A DNA stretch of 7,283 nucleotides, from positions 1-7,283 of the forward strand of contig JAAZBY010000545.1 of assembly GCA_012513595.1 (NCBI GenBank). The letters are read 5' to 3'. The position numbers and the translations under genes were made by a program. This DNA is from Chloroflexota bacterium (lineage in GTDB: Bacteria; Chloroflexota; Anaerolineae; UBA1429). The first letter of the stretch is position 1; each line of letters starts with the position of its first letter. Below, in pieces: positions 1-6,478 of this stretch. The notes under the pieces are model-generated. The model saw nothing but the letters and a program-made list of their open reading frames with translations. It searched no databases and was not told the origin of the DNA.

Positions 1-299
1 AGAAGCGCCGCCTGAACCTGGTGGCGGCCACTGTCCACCGCCCCAAGGTCATCCTGGCCGATGAGCCGCTGATCGGGCAGGACGCCGCCAATGCCGATCT
101 CCTGCTCGGGCGGCTGCGGCGGGCTGCCGATGAGGGCGCCTGCGTGGTGGCCGCCCTGCACGATCCGGCCGCCGTCTGGCAGGTTGCCGATCGGGTCCTG
201 TTCCTCGCCGAGGGAAAGGTGCTGGTGGATGCGCCGCCCGCCGTGGCCTTTGCCGAGCTGGCCCGCCTGGGCCGCTCGGCCTACGCGGTGACGGGCTGA
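1..299 (+). CDS. ECF-type ABC transporter ATPase, C-terminal part (5' truncated by window edge)
   Basis: This is the 3' end of a nucleotide-binding subunit that would power an energy-coupling-factor (ECF) importer at the cytoplasmic membrane. The reading frame is open from base 3 and begins with KRRLNL, which fits the tail of an ABC signature (SGGQ-K-R-R-x), so the true start lies left of the window and the in-frame GTG at 21 is internal. Walker B is visible as VILADEP, with the Asp-Glu pair at 60-65. It is followed by a D-loop variant (IGQD) and the switch histidine in ALHDP at 159-161. The GQD D-loop, as I recall it, resembles that of double-ABC (YkoD-type) ECF ATPases, so this may be the second half of a fused ATPase. 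The stop codon overlaps the next gene's ATG by one base (TGATG), which implies translational coupling to the T component. The Walker A and Q-loop are not visible. Confidence 0.88.
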   Translation, partial: KRRLNLVAATVHRPKVILADEPLIGQDAANADLLLGRLRRAADEGACVVAALHDPAAVWQVADRVLFLAEGKVLVDAPPAVAFAELARLGRSAYAVTG

Positions 300-1093
300 T
301 GCAGGCGCGCGGCGTGCTTCCCCCGGCTCCCGAGCCCAGCTGGCTGGAGCGCCTGCACCCCCTGGTCAAGGGGGGGTGGCTCGTGGCGGTGAGCGTGGCG
401 GTGTTCCTGGTTGGCCGGGCGCCCTACGTGCTGGCCGTGCTCGGCGGGCTCGTGGCGCTGGCGCAGGGCGCGGGGGGTGGGCTTCTGGCTAGGGTGCGCG
501 GGAGGCGGCTGTTGGCCTGGTCGGGGCTGTCGCTCCTCCTGCTGCAGGCCCTCTTCTATCGCGGGGCGACCGTCCTATTGTACCTGTGGCCCTGGGGAGG
601 GGGGCATCTGCCGGTGACGCTTGAGGGGCTGGCCCGGGGAACGCTGGTGGCGGGGCGCTTTCTGGTGGTGGTGCTCAGCAGCCAATGTTTCGTGCTGACC
701 ACCGATCCCAGCGATCTGGCCTATGCCCTGATGCGCGCCGGGCTGCCCTATCGCTACGGGTTCGCGCTGGTGACGGCGCTGCGGATGGTGCCCGTGTTCG
801 AGGTCGAGGCCACCACCGTCTACCAGGCCCAGCTCGTTCGTGGCGTGCGGTACGACGGCCACGCCCTGCGCCGGGTGATCGAGATCCTGCGACAGTTGCT
901 GTTGCCACTTCTGGTGTCGGCCCTGCGCAAGGTCGATGCGCTGGCCATTTCGATGGAAGGGCGGCACTTTGGCCGCTACGCGACGCGCACCTTCCTCCGC
1001 GAGACCCGCCTGACCCGCACCGACCGCTGGGCGGGCCTGGGGGCGGTGTTGTTCCTGGCGGCGGCCGTCTGTCTACGTCATTTCTGGGGGTAA
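299..1093 (+). CDS. ecfT: ECF transporter transmembrane component T (EcfT/CbiQ family)
   Basis: This integral membrane subunit links the ATPases to the substrate-binding S component. The 264-aa length is normal for EcfT. Hydrophobic stretches lie near residues 26-56, 71-98, 115-133, 155-166 and 245-260. The cytoplasmic coupling-helix region is clear: a QLVRG segment at 178-182 and MEGR at 219-222 sit where the family has its two Ala-Arg-Gly motifs, separated by the hydrophobic stretch 193-210. Both motifs deviate (VRG, and EGR instead of ARG), but the central Arg that contacts the ATPase is kept in both. The conserved LPYRYGFALVTALRMVP-type stretch at 149-165 precedes the first motif. The ATG start overlaps the upstream ATPase stop, giving a co-translated A-T pair. 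No S component is in view, so the substrate is unknown. The gene symbol reflects family only. Confidence 0.9.
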   Translation: MQARGVLPPAPEPSWLERLHPLVKGGWLVAVSVAVFLVGRAPYVLAVLGGLVALAQGAGGGLLARVRGRRLLAWSGLSLLLLQALFYRGATVLLYLWPWGGGHLPVTLEGLARGTLVAGRFLVVVLSSQCFVLTTDPSDLAYALMRAGLPYRYGFALVTALRMVPVFEVEATTVYQAQLVRGVRYDGHALRRVIEILRQLLLPLLVSALRKVDALAISMEGRHFGRYATRTFLRETRLTRTDRWAGLGAVLFLAAAVCLRHFWG

Positions 1094-1097
1094 CGCT

Positions 1098-3047
1098 TTG
1101 TGGGCTGAACTGATCTACGGTGTGGACGTCTACCCGCTTCTTTACGCGTTGTGGGGCGCGGTGGCCATCTACTGGGTCGCGCTGGCGGGGCTGGCCGTCT
1201 GGCGGCTGAGGCGAGCGCGCCGCGGCCGGCCGCTGGGCGCCATGGGGCCACGGCTGTGGGCCACCCTGCAAGAGACGCTCACCCAGCGCGGCATCTGGCG
1301 TGTTCCGCTGGCCGGAGCCGGGCACCTGGCGATGCTGGCCGGGTGGGTGCTGGTGCTGGTCGGCTTTGTGGGGACCCACTACCTGGCGCCGCGGGGCCTG
1401 CCCTGGCAACAGTCGGGGGCTACTCACGTGCTGGCCGACCTGGGCGCCCTGCTGGCCATCCTCGGCCTGGCCGCGGCCGGGTGGCGGCGGCACGTGTCTC
1501 GGCAGACCCCGGCGACCGGGCTCGACGTGGGTCTCTGGGGACTGCTCGTGGTGGGCGTGTTGGCCGGGCTGAGCGGGCAGGGGCTGCTGGTGGCCATCGC
1601 CCAGCCGCCCTGGAGGAAGGTAGCATTTCTTTCCGACGCGCTGGGCAGCCTCTTGACGGCCCTGCCAGAGGGGGCGCTGCGCTCGGCCTACGGGCTGGCC
1701 TGGTCAGTGCTGCACGCCTCGCTGTTGGGGATGGCCGTGCTGCTGCCCCTCACCAAGTGGCGACACATGCTGCTGGCCCCCGGGAGCGTGCTGTCTCGGC
1801 CGGGCGCGCCCCTGGCCAGGCTGGCGCCCCTGGACCTGAGCGGTCGCGAGCCGTTCGGCGCCCTGCGCCGCCGCGACCTGACGCGCAAAGAGCTGCTGGA
1901 CACCTGGGCCTGTACCCGCTGTGGACGCTGCAGCGCGGCCTGCCCGGCGCAGCAGGCAGGGCGCGCCCTGGACCCCCTCGGCATCGTGCAGGGGCTGGCG
2001 GACGCGCACGGCAGCGCGCCCCTCGCCGAACAGGTCGGCGAGGCCACCCTGTGGGACTGCACCACCTGCCTGGCCTGCGTGACGGCCTGCCCGGTGGGCA
2101 TCTCCCCGCTGGACATGGTCATCGACCTGCGGCGCGAGCGCGTGCTCGAGGCGGCCACCTTCCCGAGCCCGCTGGCCGAGGTGTTCCGCGCCCTGGAGCG
2201 GCGCGGCAACCCCTGGGGCCTATCCACAGCCGCCACGTCCGACCTTCCGGTGCTCGGCGACGGGGAACACTGCGAGGTGCTCCTGTGGCTCGGCTGCATG
2301 GGCCGGCAGGATGCCCGGGCGCGCCGCGCGGCCCGGGCCATGGTGGCCGTGTTGCAGGAGTGTGGCGTTTCGGTGGCCACCCTGGGGGACCGCGAGGAGT
2401 GCTGTGGCGACCCGGCCCGGCGCCTCGGCAACGAGCACCTGTGGCGAGAACTGGCCGAGAAGCGCCGTGCGGTGCTGAGCGCGGGGGGCTACGGCCGCAT
2501 CGTCAGCCTCTGCCCGCACTGCGTGAACGCGTTGGCCAACGAGTATGCGGACCTCGGCACCCCCCTAGCGGCCAGCCATGCGACGGTCTACCTGGCCGAA
2601 CTCGCGCAACAGGGCCGGCTGGCCCTGCCGGCTGCGCAGCCGGAGGATGGCCTGCCGGCGCGGACCGTCACCTACCATGATCCCTGCTACCTGGCCCGCG
2701 GCCTGGGCCAGGCCGGGGCGGCCCGCGAACTGCTGGCCCTGCTGCCGGGCATGGCCCTGCAGGAACTCGCGCGCCACGGGGACGCGGCGCTTTGTTGCGG
2801 GGCGGGCGGGGGGCAGATGTGGCTGGAAAGCGAGGCCGCCCGGCTGGAGGAGCCCCGCGTGGCCGAGATCGCCCGCCTTGGGGCTGGCACCTGCGCCACG
2901 GCCTGCCCCTACTGCGCCACGATGCTCGGTGACGGGCTGCAGCGGGCCGGGGACGGGACGATGGTGCGGGACGTCGTGGAGTTGCTTGCCGAGGCGCTGG
3001 GCCTGACGGAGCGCGCCGACCAAGAACGCTTAGGAGTCGACGGATGA
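1098..3047 (+). CDS. Membrane Fe-S oxidoreductase: NarI/HdrE-like domain fused to HdrD/DsrK-like CCG domains
   Basis: This looks like a membrane redox enzyme moving electrons between a cytoplasmic partner and the quinone pool. Five membrane segments lie near residues 11-35, 73-96, 109-128, 142-168 and 197-218. His76, His94, His206 and His223 are candidate b-heme ligands, and the H-x10-P-x2-K-x2-H pattern (206-223) is typical of NarI-like domains. Two ferredoxin motifs follow: Cys272/275/278/282 and Cys321/324/327/331, each ending CP. Two CCG domains come next: Cys400, CCG at 435-437, CPHC at 472-475; then Cys530, CCG at 566-568, Cys603 and Cys606. The order and 649-aa length match HdrED/DsrMK fusions and ETF:menaquinone oxidoreductase (EMO)-type proteins. 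No etfAB, hdrABC or dsr partner is in view, so the electron donor is unknown. It starts with TTG, four bases after the EcfT stop, behind a G-rich SD (1086-1090). Its stop overlaps the next start (ATGA). Confidence 0.85.
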   Translation: MWAELIYGVDVYPLLYALWGAVAIYWVALAGLAVWRLRRARRGRPLGAMGPRLWATLQETLTQRGIWRVPLAGAGHLAMLAGWVLVLVGFVGTHYLAPRGLPWQQSGATHVLADLGALLAILGLAAAGWRRHVSRQTPATGLDVGLWGLLVVGVLAGLSGQGLLVAIAQPPWRKVAFLSDALGSLLTALPEGALRSAYGLAWSVLHASLLGMAVLLPLTKWRHMLLAPGSVLSRPGAPLARLAPLDLSGREPFGALRRRDLTRKELLDTWACTRCGRCSAACPAQQAGRALDPLGIVQGLADAHGSAPLAEQVGEATLWDCTTCLACVTACPVGISPLDMVIDLRRERVLEAATFPSPLAEVFRALERRGNPWGLSTAATSDLPVLGDGEHCEVLLWLGCMGRQDARARRAARAMVAVLQECGVSVATLGDREECCGDPARRLGNEHLWRELAEKRRAVLSAGGYGRIVSLCPHCVNALANEYADLGTPLAASHATVYLAELAQQGRLALPAAQPEDGLPARTVTYHDPCYLARGLGQAGAARELLALLPGMALQELARHGDAALCCGAGGGQMWLESEAARLEEPRVAEIARLGAGTCATACPYCATMLGDGLQRAGDGTMVRDVVELLAEALGLTERADQERLGVDG

Positions 3048-3886
3048 CCAGGATCGCACAATGGTTGTTTGCGGGTGTGGTGGGGCTGGTGGTCGGGGTG
3101 AGCCTTGGTGCCTGGCGAGCCTTCCCGACTGAGGACATGGTGGCCCGGGCCACTTGTGCCGAATGCCACGATGTGCACGGAGCGCTCGAGCTGTCCGACG
3201 CGCCCTTTCAGAGCCAGGTCTGGATCCTCGGCGATGTTCCCGAGGCCACCTACCTGATCGTCGACGACCTCTTCCCCTATGCCGAGGCGGAAGCGGGCAC
3301 GTCGATCGCGCTGCCAGACTTGCTGGCCCGCTACGGCGCCGCCGAGTGGGAGCGCGTGGCGCTAGAGTCGCTCGACGGGGGCTGGGTGGTCCTGGAGCGC
3401 GAGTACGTCACGGAGGCCTCGCTCCTGGTGCCCTACCTCGAGGGGGTGCGCTTTGCCGACAGCAACCAGCACGAGTCTACCTGGCTGAAGGGGGTGCGCT
3501 GGATCATCGTAGAGGGCGCCGAGCGCCCCCTGCGCATCGGCGAAGAGCAGACCTCACTGGGGCGATTGCTGCTCGCCCAGCGTACCACGGTGGTGGCCGA
3601 GGGAGCCCAGGCCATGTATCGCAGTGAGGCCGATGGGCGGATCTACCGCGGTGAGTATGCGCACCTGTACACGGGGGCGCTCGTCAGCCAGGCGCTCGGT
3701 GACGGCTGGGCGGCAGAGCGCTTCGTGGCTACCAACGCCGCCGGGCGGGTTACGGAGTTCGCTCGCGAGGACCTCGAGGGCGCTGTGATCGCCACTGTGA
3801 ACGGCCGGCCGGCCCTGGTTCTGCCCAGGGAGGGGCGCGGGCGTTGGGTAACGGACTTGGTCGCGCTGGAGCCGGCACACCGCTAG
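3044..3886 (+). CDS. Membrane-anchored monoheme c-type cytochrome with sulfite-oxidase-like regions
   Basis: The N-terminus has one hydrophobic segment (about residues 4-24) that acts as an uncleaved anchor or signal, placing the rest outside the membrane. A single CXXCH heme c motif follows at once (Cys38, Cys41, His42), unusually close to the anchor. The rest contains two stretches that resemble the sulfite oxidase/oxidoreductase molybdopterin-binding fold: residues about 86-165 (LPDLL...G, LDGGW, VRWIIVEG with RPLRIG) and about 205-276 (NGRPALVLPREGRGRWV, resembling the NG-x-PL...G-x-PLR...KW pattern). I see no Cys in these regions that could ligand molybdenum; the only cysteines are in the heme motif. 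The fold assignment is by eye. ATG overlaps the previous stop by four bases and has an AGGAG SD at 3032-3036. It is probably the extracytoplasmic redox partner of the upstream Fe-S enzyme. The heme call is firm; the fold is not. Confidence 0.72.
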   Translation: MTRIAQWLFAGVVGLVVGVSLGAWRAFPTEDMVARATCAECHDVHGALELSDAPFQSQVWILGDVPEATYLIVDDLFPYAEAEAGTSIALPDLLARYGAAEWERVALESLDGGWVVLEREYVTEASLLVPYLEGVRFADSNQHESTWLKGVRWIIVEGAERPLRIGEEQTSLGRLLLAQRTTVVAEGAQAMYRSEADGRIYRGEYAHLYTGALVSQALGDGWAAERFVATNAAGRVTEFAREDLEGAVIATVNGRPALVLPREGRGRWVTDLVALEPAHR

Positions 3887-3899
3887 CGCGCTGACTGAC

Positions 3900-3904
3900 A
3901 GGAG
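3900..3904 (+). promoter_or_regulatory. Ribosome binding site (AGGAG) for the GTG-started phosphodiesterase
   Basis: AGGAG lies nine bases before the GTG at 3914, within the 27-base gap after the cytochrome gene. It supports the GTG start, which also gives a complete lipoprotein signal peptide. Confidence 0.7.
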
Positions 3905-3913
3905 CAAGCCTAC

Positions 3914-5134
3914 GTGCGTACGCTGACACGACATTCCTGCAGGCCTCATCTGGCTGGGCGCCTCGGCCTGCTGGCCGCCCTGGTGGTGGCCACTCTGTTG
4001 GGCGGCTGTGCGCCGCGCTGGACGATCACCGTGGAGGTGGACGGTACACCCGCCGCCCCCCTTACGGCGAAGGCCTGGAAAGAAGTTTGGGAAGACTGGT
4101 CGGCTGAGGCGGCAGACGGCCAGGGGCTGCCCCTGGAGCGCCTCCTGTGGGAAGCGGGGGTGGACTCGGCCGAAACGTTGGAGGTCGACGGCCGCTCCTG
4201 GCGGTGGGAGGACGTCTGCGCCGAGGCCTGGGTGGGGCGCGACGGCCGCGTGACGGTCGGCGACGGCGCCGCGGTGGCGCCGGGGCTGCTGTCTATCCGC
4301 AGGCCCCCAGAGGCCGGCCAGGCAACGTCGACACATTTGGACCTGGCCCCGACGGTTGCGAGCGTGCTGGGGCTGCCCGCGCCGCAGCAGGCAACCGGCA
4401 GCGCCCTGACCGACCTCCGCGCCGACCGGGCCGTCCTGATTGTCCTCGACGGGCTGGGCTACCGCTGGTACGAGGCTTCGCGGGGTCAGGGGGTCACGCC
4501 GTTCCTGGACGGCTTGGACGCTCCGACCCTGGCGCGGTCGGTCTATCCATCGGTCACGAGGGTATCGATGGCTGCCATACTCAGCGGGGCGCTGCCGGCC
4601 GTCAACGGCGTGCGCGACCGCGGCACGCGTAACCTGGCGGTCCAAAGCATCCTGCAGGCGGTGACCGAGGCGGGCCGGCGCGCCGTGGTCGTGGAAGGGG
4701 AGGCTCTGCCGATCAACATGCCCGGCGCCGAGCTGCGCCTTTCCGGCGACCGCGACGGGGACGGCTACACGGATGACAACACCTTTGACAACGCCATGGC
4801 CGTCCTCACCGAGGGGCTGCCCGAGTTTCTGCTGGTCCACTTTCACGGCATCGACGACGCCGGCCACACCTACGGACCGGACTCGGCCGAGTACCGCGAG
4901 CGCATGACGGCGGTGGACGGCTACCTGGAGCGGCTTCTCGCGGGGTTCCCGGCCGGCACTGTGGTGCTCATCACCGCGGACCACGGCATGCACACGGTGC
5001 ACGAGGGGGACAAGCTGGGCAACCACGGCACGCTCAGCGGCGAGGACATGTTCGTGCCGCTTTGGGTGGTAGTGATAGAGAGCAACCTTGGTCCGGGCTC
5101 TGGTTTGCTGTCTGCGCCCACGCGGAGAGACTGA
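3914..5134 (+). CDS. Lipoprotein phosphodiesterase/pyrophosphatase-type enzyme of the alkaline phosphatase superfamily
   Basis: This is predicted to hydrolyse a phosphate ester or phosphodiester on the outer face of the membrane, using two metal ions. A basic N-terminus, a hydrophobic stretch (about 14-29) and the lipobox LGGC (Cys32) mark a lipoprotein. The catalytic set of the nucleotide pyrophosphatase/phosphodiesterase group is complete: Asp179 (VLDGLG), nucleophile Thr215 (YPSVTRVS), Asp314 and His318 (IDDAGH), Asp356-His357 (TADHG) and His371 (GNHG). Residues 279-287 form a DxDxDGxxDD-like, possibly Ca-binding loop. Residues about 36-130 form an extra N-terminal domain. It is followed by LDLAPTVASVLGLPAP (142-157), a motif normally found after the catalytic His near the C-terminus. 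Only about 35 residues follow His371, and the last 20 or so look unlike the family, close to where base composition falls. The natural substrate cannot be told. It follows the cytochrome gene by 27 bases and is probably in the same operon. Confidence 0.82.
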   Translation: MRTLTRHSCRPHLAGRLGLLAALVVATLLGGCAPRWTITVEVDGTPAAPLTAKAWKEVWEDWSAEAADGQGLPLERLLWEAGVDSAETLEVDGRSWRWEDVCAEAWVGRDGRVTVGDGAAVAPGLLSIRRPPEAGQATSTHLDLAPTVASVLGLPAPQQATGSALTDLRADRAVLIVLDGLGYRWYEASRGQGVTPFLDGLDAPTLARSVYPSVTRVSMAAILSGALPAVNGVRDRGTRNLAVQSILQAVTEAGRRAVVVEGEALPINMPGAELRLSGDRDGDGYTDDNTFDNAMAVLTEGLPEFLLVHFHGIDDAGHTYGPDSAEYRERMTAVDGYLERLLAGFPAGTVVLITADHGMHTVHEGDKLGNHGTLSGEDMFVPLWVVVIESNLGPGSGLLSAPTRRD

Positions 5135-5600
5135 TCTGTGTGCACAGGTGCACGGATGGCGACCGGCTCTGCGAGGTAGGCGTCTGGGTCTGAGTTCGAC
5201 GGGAGAGCGTCTCTGGCAATACCGGTAAGCTCGTGAAGGGCTGACTGCGTGCCCACGACCGCATGGTGAAGCAGAGCAGCTAGGGCGTGCGCCGCCTAAT
5301 GGGTGCGTTGCCGATCAAGAGCGCTTGCCCGAACCCGAGCGCAGAGTCGGGGGGCTGTGCTGACGGCAGAGAAGGCGCAAGAGCAAGCCTGCACGTGGTG
5401 CGGCGGTACCTATGAGCCACACCTGGTTCCTTTCCAGAATGCTGCGTGGCTACGCACTGTTCCTGTTGCAGCGTGCTACCGTCTTCGCTACGCTCTTACA
5501 GGCTGAATTCCGCAGACATCGGTCTGGGATCCTTGCTCCTCGCAGTGACTGCCTTACCAGATCCCTTGGCGACTGACTCACTGGGACGGGTGGCCCTACC
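5135..5600. other. Gene-poor junction between the GC-rich operon and the restriction-modification pair
   Basis: No convincing gene was found here on either strand. A 67-codon + strand frame (5303-5506, GTG start) has a Cys-x2-Cys pair and an AAWLRTVP segment but no SD and no recognised family; it may be a gene remnant. No tRNA, CRISPR repeat or hairpin followed by a T-run is visible, so the end of the left operon's transcript is not marked by an obvious intrinsic terminator. Two GTGCAC hexamers (5140-5145, 5148-5153) lie just after the phosphodiesterase stop, with no clear role. Base composition is intermediate between the two blocks. Confidence 0.55.
5447..5457 (+). repeat. 11-bp direct repeat, left copy (TGGCTACGCAC)
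   Basis: The same 11 bases recur at 7249-7259, so the two copies bracket the restriction-modification pair. Repeats of this length are expected by chance several times in 7 kb, so only the position makes it notable. Confidence 0.3.
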
Positions 5601-5601
5601 G

Positions 5602-5630
5602 TTGGCCTCTTCTTCCGAAGTGTGTAGAAT
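5602..5630 (+). promoter_or_regulatory. Candidate sigma70-type promoter for the methyltransferase gene
   Basis: TTGGCC (5602-5607, four of six matches to TTGACA) is followed after 17 bases by TAGAAT (5625-5630, five of six matches to TATAAT). The start site would fall near 5637, right at the SD, so the leader would be almost absent. That weakens the call. The endonuclease gene has the same -10 hexamer. Confidence 0.35.
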
Positions 5631-5637
5631 GAAGTGG

Positions 5638-5645
5638 AGGAGGTG
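5638..5645 (+). promoter_or_regulatory. Strong ribosome binding site (AGGAGGTG) that fixes the TTG start of the methyltransferase
   Basis: AGGAGGTG is a full-length match to the anti-SD core and sits five bases before TTG at 5651. No ATG or GTG offers a better start nearby, so the TTG start is well supported. Confidence 0.8.
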
Positions 5646-5650
5646 CCATT

Positions 5651-6478
5651 TTGACCACAACGCACCGCATCATTCGCGGCGATGCCCGCGACTTGGGCTT
5701 CATACCCGACGAGTCCGTCCATCTAGTGCTCACCTCACCGCCCTACTGGACGCTGAAGAAGTATCCTGACCATGGCCGGCAGATGGGAGACATCTCCGAC
5801 TACGAGGAGTTCCTTGTGCAACTCGCGAGGGTCTGGGAGGAGTGCTACCGGATCCTGGTACCTGGAGGGCGCGTGGTGTGTGTGGTCGGCGATGTCTGCC
5901 TATCGCGCCGGCAGTTTGGTCGTCACCTGGTAATGCCCCTGCATGCCGACATCTGCGTACTTTGCCGGAAGATTGGCTTTGACAACCTGAACCCGATCAT
6001 CTGGTACAAGATCAGCAACGCTGTCTTCGAGGCGAATACGACCAGTAAGTTCCTTGGGAAACCTTACGAGCCAAACGCCATCATCAAGAATGACATCGAA
6101 TTCATACTGATGCAACGCAAGCCCGGAGGGTACCGCAATCCGACGCCGGAGCAGCGGGAGCAGTCCCGGATGCGCAAAGACGACTTCAACGAGTGGTTCC
6201 GACAGATATGGACAATTCCTGGCGCATCTACGAAGCAGCACCCTGCTCCCTACCCGGAAGAGCTGGCCAGCCGTCTGGTGCGGATGTTCTCCTTTGTGGG
6301 CGATACGGTCTTGGATCCCTTCGCTGGCACCGGGACAACCACTCTCGCGGCTATGAAGTGGCAGAGAAACAGCATCGCTGTGGAGATTGAAACCAGCTAC
6401 ATCGATCTCATGCGCAGACGTTTCTCCCAGGGGGTGATGGACGCCGTTGTCAGCTACGAGGAGAACCTTTCTTTGTAG
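5651..6478 (+). CDS. Type II DNA methyltransferase, beta class (probable N4-cytosine or N6-adenine)
   Basis: It transfers a methyl group from S-adenosylmethionine to a base in a specific DNA site, protecting the host from the neighbouring nuclease. The catalytic motif IV TSPPYW (residues 28-33) comes early, and the SAM-binding motif I DPFAGTGTT (222-230) comes late, the order of the beta class. A PYPEELASRLVRMFS segment (200-214) precedes motif I, as usual in this family (motif X region). The short GD dipeptide near the start (10-11) also fits. SPPY-type catalytic motifs are often N4-cytosine-specific, but TSPPY also occurs in N6-adenine enzymes, so the target base is open. At 275 aa it is a complete compact enzyme. 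The 3' end runs 25 bases into the convergent endonuclease gene. Codon use is visibly less GC-biased than in the left operon, suggesting transfer. The recognition site cannot be read from the sequence. Confidence 0.93.
   Translation: MTTTHRIIRGDARDLGFIPDESVHLVLTSPPYWTLKKYPDHGRQMGDISDYEEFLVQLARVWEECYRILVPGGRVVCVVGDVCLSRRQFGRHLVMPLHADICVLCRKIGFDNLNPIIWYKISNAVFEANTTSKFLGKPYEPNAIIKNDIEFILMQRKPGGYRNPTPEQREQSRMRKDDFNEWFRQIWTIPGASTKQHPAPYPEELASRLVRMFSFVGDTVLDPFAGTGTTTLAAMKWQRNSIAVEIETSYIDLMRRRFSQGVMDAVVSYEENLSL

Noticed and set aside
1151..2680. A 509-codon + strand frame inside the Fe-S oxidoreductase gene
   Set aside because: The product is rich in Ala, Gly, Arg and Pro with no motifs, while the overlapping frame holds a complete set of cluster and heme ligands.
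3514..3528. Perfect 6-bp hairpin GGGCGC-CGA-GCGCCC
   Set aside because: It lies inside the cytochrome coding sequence and has no T-run after it; expected in GC-rich DNA.
3554..5026. A 490-codon open frame on the - strand
   Set aside because: It lies opposite the cytochrome and phosphodiesterase genes, both of which carry recognisable motifs. Long antisense frames are usual in GC-rich coding DNA, and its product is low-complexity and rich in Gln, Arg, His and Pro.
5180..5215. GTTCGA-like T-loop sequence suggesting a tRNA
   Set aside because: The flanking bases do not pair as a T-stem and no acceptor, D or anticodon arms could be placed around it.
5334..5351. CCCGA/TCGGG stem in the gene-poor gap, considered as a terminator
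   Set aside because: Only five base pairs with an eight-base loop, and followed by G-rich sequence instead of a T-run.
3902..5390. 10-bp direct repeat GAGCAAGCCT at 3902-3911 and 5381-5390
   Set aside because: Many 10-mers are expected to recur by chance in 7 kb, and the positions have no structural meaning.
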